Shown piece by piece: positions 60,347 to 64,000 of a stretch of DNA of 64,000 bases. Within the stretch, counting starts at the first letter, position 1. Each line of letters starts with the position of its first letter. The notes under the pieces are model-generated. The model did not search any database. It was not told where the DNA came from and was given only the letters and a program-made list of their open reading frames with translations. The DNA comes from Syntrophus aciditrophicus SB. Lineage in GTDB: Bacteria > Desulfobacterota > Syntrophia > Syntrophales > Syntrophaceae. The stretch is from positions 2,853,001 to 2,917,000 of the forward strand of contig NC_007759.1 in NCBI RefSeq assembly GCF_000013405.1, read 5' to 3'. The translations under genes and the position numbers were made by a program.

Positions 60347-60929
60347 GGTAGTATAAAACATTTTGTGTAAAATTCATTGCGCTGAAGAGGTAGTAAAAAA
60401 GGCGCTTTTCCTTTAAAGAGGTTTTAGTCCAAAACCATAGATTAAAGGAGAAAGCGCCACGAAACTGGAAGTTACGGTACCTGAGATTGTGGATATTATC
60501 AAGCCGATTCAGGAGAAACGGGGGGATTGTTTGAGATGATGCGCCTGGATGTTCGCGGGAGTGTCGGTAAATATCTTTCCCGGATGATGGACGCTGAACT
60601 CTGCCATTTACTGAAAAGGGAATATTATGAGTACGGCAAGGGGGAAGTGAATCATCGGAATGGTCATTATTCCCGTCATTTCACCCTCAAAAGGATTGGG
60701 AAGGTCGATGTGGAAGTTCCGCAAAACCGATGGGGCGATTTCCGGAGCCAAGTTCTCCCAAAAAGTAAGCGGTACGAAGAGGAACCGGCCTCATCCTGGC
60801 GGGAATTTTTCAAGGATCTGAAGTCCCGGGGCATGGACCGCCGAAAGGTGGAATTAGGAATTATGGATGGCCTGCCTGTCTTCAAGAAACTGGTCCAGGA
60901 AAATTTTACACAAAATAGTTGACACTACC
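60347..60929. mobile_element. Internally deleted IS256-family element with 28-bp terminal inverted repeats
   Basis: Left end 60347-60374 begins GGTAGTATAAAAC and ends ATTTTGTGTAAAATT; right end 60902-60929 is its complement with four mismatches in 28. Between them lies a transposase remnant joining the first 85 or so codons directly to the last 40, with the whole catalytic core missing, so the element can move only in trans. No clear target duplication was found. The total length is 583 bases. Confidence 0.88.
60527..60922 (+). pseudogene. IS256 transposase remnant
   Basis: Frame reads FEMMRLDVRGSVGKYLSRMM and ...GHYSRHFTLKRIGKVDVEVP (normal N-terminal IS256 sequence), then PSSWREFFKDLKSRGMDRRKVELGIMDGLP directly joined. 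The Asp-Asp-Glu region is gone. The native N-terminus (LEVTVPEIVDIIKPIQ) is in another frame just upstream, so a frameshift near 60527 adds to the deletion. It is not functional. Confidence 0.85.
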
Positions 60930-60961
60930 TCTTTAACATTTCTGCATATGCGGATGGATAA

Positions 60962-62548
60962 ATGTCTCGAGATCAGCACACCATACAAAAAATGATTCCC
61001 CGAATCGGACTTCCCGGCACGGCATTGCGGTACGCCGGACTGAGGTGGCAATGGGTTGGTACCTTCGCACTGTTGCTCGTCTTGGCACTGGGGCTTCGTC
61101 TGCTGGCAATGGCAAACGTGCCGTTGATTCCCGAGGAGGCGTACTACTGGATGTACGCGCAACACGCTGAACTCAGCTACTTCGATCATCCACCGATGAT
61201 CGCCTGGGTGATCGGTCTGGGAACGGCGGTTTTCGGCCATACGGAGTTTGGTGTCCGCATCGTCGGGAACCTGTTGATGCTTGGCGCGAGTTTGCTGATG
61301 TACCGATTCGGACGGGCCTGGTTCAGTCAGGCGGCCGGTGCGGTGGCAGCTTTGCTTCTGCAAGTCTTGCCGGTGTTTTTCGGTGTCGGGTTTATTGCGA
61401 CGATGGACGCGGCGTTGGTTTTTTTCTGGATGCTCGGTCTGGTCGGCGTAACTGCCGCGTTGCGTGACAACCGAGCGTGGGGCTGGTATTTGGCCGGATT
61501 CGCCCTCGGTTCGGCCATGCTCAGTAAGTATACTGGCTTGTTCCTGGCTGTGGGGACAGGACTGGCGGTTGTTGCACATCGACCATGGCGGCGGCATCTG
61601 CAAACCATCCACCCATACCTATCGATCCTGTTCGCGGTGGCCCTTTTCAGCCCGGTCATCATCTGGAATGCACAGCACGACTGGGCCAGTTTCCGTTTCC
61701 AGTTCCTGGATCGCTTCACCGCTGAGCCGATTAGAGTTAGCACGATGCTGACGTTCATAGGATTTCAACTCCTGATCGCAACACCGATCATTTTCTGGGT
61801 TTACGGTCGACTCACTGTCCAACTGCTTCACAAACCGCTGCAGGCGTTGCCCCCGCAATCTACCCTCACGTTTGCATTCAGCTTGCCCCTGTTTTCGATA
61901 ATGGCATATAAGTCGCTCCGGTATGGCGTCCACATCAACTGGACGCTCCCCGCATTTCTCAGTCTTTTGCCCGCCGTATCGCAATGGTTTATTGATCATG
62001 GACTTGCCGACTTCAAACGCCGGCTGTGGACACGCGGATTTGCGTGGACGATCATACTCTGCGTTCTTTTCAATATCAGTTCGGCCGCATACCTGCTGAT
62101 CCTCCAGCCACGCGTGCAATGGATCTCGGCATTCGGGCCGTGGAAGCAGTTAGCCTCTATCGTCGAGCAGTACGAAGATCAACTTGAGTCAGAGACCGGG
62201 CGTGAGCCCCTGATCATCGCGGAGGGCGCGTACCGCCTGGCCAGTGTCCTGGCCTTTTACCGCAGGCCAGTAGAACACCACGTGAACACAGCCTGCTACA
62301 CAACCAGCCAGTGGGTTCTCGGAGGGAACGGCCTGGGTTATCCCTACTGGAGCGACCGTAATCGCTGGCAAGGGAGTGTCGCCATCTTTATCGACGACGA
62401 CGAAGGCGCTCTCGCAAGAACGCGGGATCACTTCGATGAAGTCCGGCTGGTAACAGACGCGCGTCTGCTTGAACTCGGACGGCATAAATACCAGCTCGTT
62501 ATGGGCAAAAACCTGAAGTTAGGCAATGATTCGGTTTCCAGTAAATAA
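60962..62548 (+). CDS. GT39/GT83-type membrane glycosyltransferase (ArnT-like)
   Basis: A 528-residue polytopic membrane enzyme of the PMT/ArnT superfamily that moves sugars from polyprenyl-phosphate donors to envelope acceptors. The first periplasmic loop has the family acidic/aromatic block PLIPEEAYYWMYAQHAELSYFDHPPMIAWV (about 55-84), with the essential Asp/Glu. At least ten membrane segments run from 30 to 390, and a periplasmic C-terminal domain follows (EPLIIAEGAYRLASVLAFY, WSDRNRWQGSVAIFIDDDEG). The GT2-GtrA gene across the IS remnant may provide the lipid-linked sugar. The start lies only 32 bases from the IS end, so transcription may be altered. Confidence 0.85.
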   Translation: MSRDQHTIQKMIPRIGLPGTALRYAGLRWQWVGTFALLLVLALGLRLLAMANVPLIPEEAYYWMYAQHAELSYFDHPPMIAWVIGLGTAVFGHTEFGVRIVGNLLMLGASLLMYRFGRAWFSQAAGAVAALLLQVLPVFFGVGFIATMDAALVFFWMLGLVGVTAALRDNRAWGWYLAGFALGSAMLSKYTGLFLAVGTGLAVVAHRPWRRHLQTIHPYLSILFAVALFSPVIIWNAQHDWASFRFQFLDRFTAEPIRVSTMLTFIGFQLLIATPIIFWVYGRLTVQLLHKPLQALPPQSTLTFAFSLPLFSIMAYKSLRYGVHINWTLPAFLSLLPAVSQWFIDHGLADFKRRLWTRGFAWTIILCVLFNISSAAYLLILQPRVQWISAFGPWKQLASIVEQYEDQLESETGREPLIIAEGAYRLASVLAFYRRPVEHHVNTACYTTSQWVLGGNGLGYPYWSDRNRWQGSVAIFIDDDEGALARTRDHFDEVRLVTDARLLELGRHKYQLVMGKNLKLGNDSVSSK

Positions 62549-62580
62549 TGATCGAGACGATGCAGAATGCCGTTTCAAAC

Positions 62581-62700
62581 GTTGGCTGTCCTTTTTTCAT
62601 CCCCAACCTTAATCTCCTCGCAAAATCGACTCTGTATCAACGGCTGAAAGTCTCATGCCAAGCTTCTCATAAAGGCTGATCATACAGCAGAAGCGAAATT
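62581..62700. repeat. Dispersed intergenic repeat, copy B, in a gene-free gap
   Basis: Ungapped match to 15251-15370 (about two thirds identical by hand count). The rest of the gap 62549-62877 shows no gene; it contains GACACTTGGCAGGGTGGTG right after this repeat, similar to the sequence after the MITE-like segment of copy A. Confidence 0.6.
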
Positions 62701-62877
62701 GAGACACTTGGCAGGGTGGTGTTAGTCAACTCTGGGGGTTGCTTCCTGTAACAGCATATCAGCCAATTACTGAGGGAGTGCAGCCTTTCGAGTGGCAATC
62801 AATAAAACCTCAGCCTCTCAATTAATGGATACAATCCCACTGATTATTTCAAGAAAAGAACCGATAGATAGATAGAA

Positions 62878-63783
62878 TTAAAGCCGTATTAAATCTTTAT
62901 GTTCCCCCTCAGGTTCGTGCGGATTGACGTGAATCGTGACATCCCCGACATTGGTAAACTTTTCAAATAAGCGCTTTTTAACTAAAACCGTTGCTTCATG
63001 TGAATCCTTAACTGTCATATTGGGGTCCATCTCCAGTTTGAGGGTCATGATGAGGTACTGGCCAGAACGGCGACAGCGAACCTCGTGGACACGTTCAACC
63101 GCCGGAATTTTATCCACCTCTGCAGCTATCTCACAGATCAGTTCCTCTGGAGCCTGGCCATCCATCAGGTCATGGGCCGCGTTATGGAAGGTTTCCCAAG
63201 CAATATAAAAAATGAAGAAAGCTGTAAGGACTGCGGCGAGAGGATCCATAACTGATATACCCAAATATGCCCCTCCTACTCCAATCAGCGTTGCTATAGA
63301 GGTAAGGGCATCCTTGCGATGATCTTTTGCAATGGCATCCACGGCCGGACTCTCAAGCCGTTTCGCTACACTTCGGGTATAATGGAAGAGGGCTTCTTTA
63401 ATGATGACAGTTGACACAGCAGCAAGAATAGCGATCAGATGCGGTTCCAGATATGATCCGTTCATGATAGTCTGGACTGCTCTGAAGAGAATGCCGCCAC
63501 CGGCGGAAAAAATAACGAGAGAAACCAGGATCGCAGATATGCTTTCTGCTTTGCCATGACCAAAGGGATGCTTCTCGTCAAGTGGTTTACGGCCGATTTT
63601 GAGTGCAATCATCGTGGAAATAATTGCTACAAAATCGCAGGCGCTTTCCATGCCGTCAGCAAAAACAGCTTCCGAATTGCCAAAATGACCAGCCAGAAGT
63701 TTCATGGTCATCAGGACCGCATTGACCCAGAAGCCAATGGAGATAATGCGGTCCGCCATCCCGAATCGTTCGTCTCTATCCAT
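62878..63783 (-). CDS. Cation diffusion facilitator (CDF) family transporter
   Basis: A 301-residue metal/proton antiporter of the inner membrane. Six membrane helices occupy about 14-205. Metal-site motifs are FADGMESACDFVA on helix 2 (the usual HxxxD is replaced by Asp-x3-Glu/Asp-type residues) and KDHRKDALTS on helix 5 (His-Asp pair). The loop has KHPFGHGKAE. The C-terminal cytoplasmic domain (about 210-290, VERVHEVRCRRSGQYLIMTLKLEMD) is the CDF dimer domain. Helix 2 Asp/Glu in place of His suggests a manganese or iron-type rather than zinc-type member; that reading is tentative. It is the last gene before a partial coding end. Confidence 0.93.
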   Translation of the reverse strand: MDRDERFGMADRIISIGFWVNAVLMTMKLLAGHFGNSEAVFADGMESACDFVAIISTMIALKIGRKPLDEKHPFGHGKAESISAILVSLVIFSAGGGILFRAVQTIMNGSYLEPHLIAILAAVSTVIIKEALFHYTRSVAKRLESPAVDAIAKDHRKDALTSIATLIGVGGAYLGISVMDPLAAVLTAFFIFYIAWETFHNAAHDLMDGQAPEELICEIAAEVDKIPAVERVHEVRCRRSGQYLIMTLKLEMDPNMTVKDSHEATVLVKKRLFEKFTNVGDVTIHVNPHEPEGEHKDLIRL

Positions 63784-63835
63784 GGCTTTCCCAGTTACGA
63801 ACTCTCATGAATCAATCTGTGACGTTTCGCATGAA

Positions 63836-64000
63836 TCAGTCTTTTTCTTCTGATGAATCCTCATCATCGGAATCTTTCTCAGACTTTTCCTCGCCCGACT
63901 TGGCAACGCCCTTCTCATTTTCTTTCTGCTCGTTACCGGTACCTGGAATTACCTGATCAAGCTGCTTTTTTATTTCCTCTTTCGTTTTGGCAACCTCGCC
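63836..64000 (-). CDS. Acidic/charged C-terminus of a truncated gene, possibly TatA/TatB-like
   Basis: The last 54 codons of a minus-strand gene cut by the window edge: GEVAKTKEEIKKQLDQVIPG, then a Lys/Glu/Asp/Ser-rich low-complexity tail ending SSEEKD and TGA. An amphipathic charged helix followed by an acidic tail is what TatA/TatB proteins have after their single membrane helix, but other proteins share this. The membrane part lies outside the window. The reading frame is open and biased as expected for coding sequence. Confidence 0.45.
   Translation of the reverse strand, partial: GEVAKTKEEIKKQLDQVIPGTGNEQKENEKGVAKSGEEKSEKDSDDEDSSEEKD

Overview
The window looks like the chromosome of an anaerobic, aromatic-degrading member of the Desulfobacterota (former Deltaproteobacteria; Syntrophus, Geobacter and Desulfobacteria relatives are the best comparison). 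The case rests on a complete class II benzoyl-CoA reductase operon (bamBCDEFGHI) with two UGA-encoded selenocysteines, menaquinone genes, a hybrid-cluster protein, hemerythrin and catalase. This assignment is inference from gene content.

Layout. 1-2.8 kb: end of hcp, two small cupins and a secreted DUF6448-like protein. 2.9-9.9 kb: one tight operon for a tripartite ABC-2 efflux system (TolC, HlyD, two ATPases, two permeases) followed by hemerythrin. 10-15.7 kb: an accessory stretch with an IS256-family transposase, an attC-like hairpin, an MjaI-type restriction-modification pair whose methyltransferase is frameshifted in its catalytic motif, a lipoprotein hydrolase and repeat debris. 15.7-20.2 kb: acyltransferase, cold-shock genes (csp, small basic protein, RhlE-type helicase) and two small envelope genes.

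20.6-34.8 kb: the aromatic module on the minus strand. A benzoate-type CoA ligase activates the acid, BamBC reduces the ring, and BamD-I form the Hdr/Mvh/Nuo-like electron input. BamE and BamF appear broken under standard translation, but each is intact if an in-frame UGA is read as selenocysteine. A divergent TetR regulator and four copies of an 11-bp palindrome (TAATGNCATTA) sit between it and the ligase gene.

35-49 kb: a secreted DUF2330 protein containing a bacterial Kunitz/BPTI domain, then a RiPP cluster of the CXXX-repeat type: four Cys-rich precursors with twin-arginine signal peptides, a radical SAM/SPASM maturase, a SPASM partner that lacks the radical SAM cysteines, and a small accessory protein. 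Upstream of it lie tamB-tamA and an unannotated 57-residue membrane protein. This cluster is the most interesting system in the window: the Tat signal cleavage site falls immediately before the first core cysteine, so the peptides may be modified and folded in the cytoplasm and exported by Tat.

49-64 kb: menF-menD-menB, a PerR/Fur regulator with a palindromic operator before catalase, uppP, agmatine-to-putrescine genes aguA-aguB, a GT2-GtrA glycosyltransferase, an internally deleted IS256 derivative with 28-bp terminal inverted repeats, a GT39-type transferase, a CDF transporter, and the acidic C-terminus of a gene running off the end. All positions, alignments and domain calls were made by eye, without database searches.
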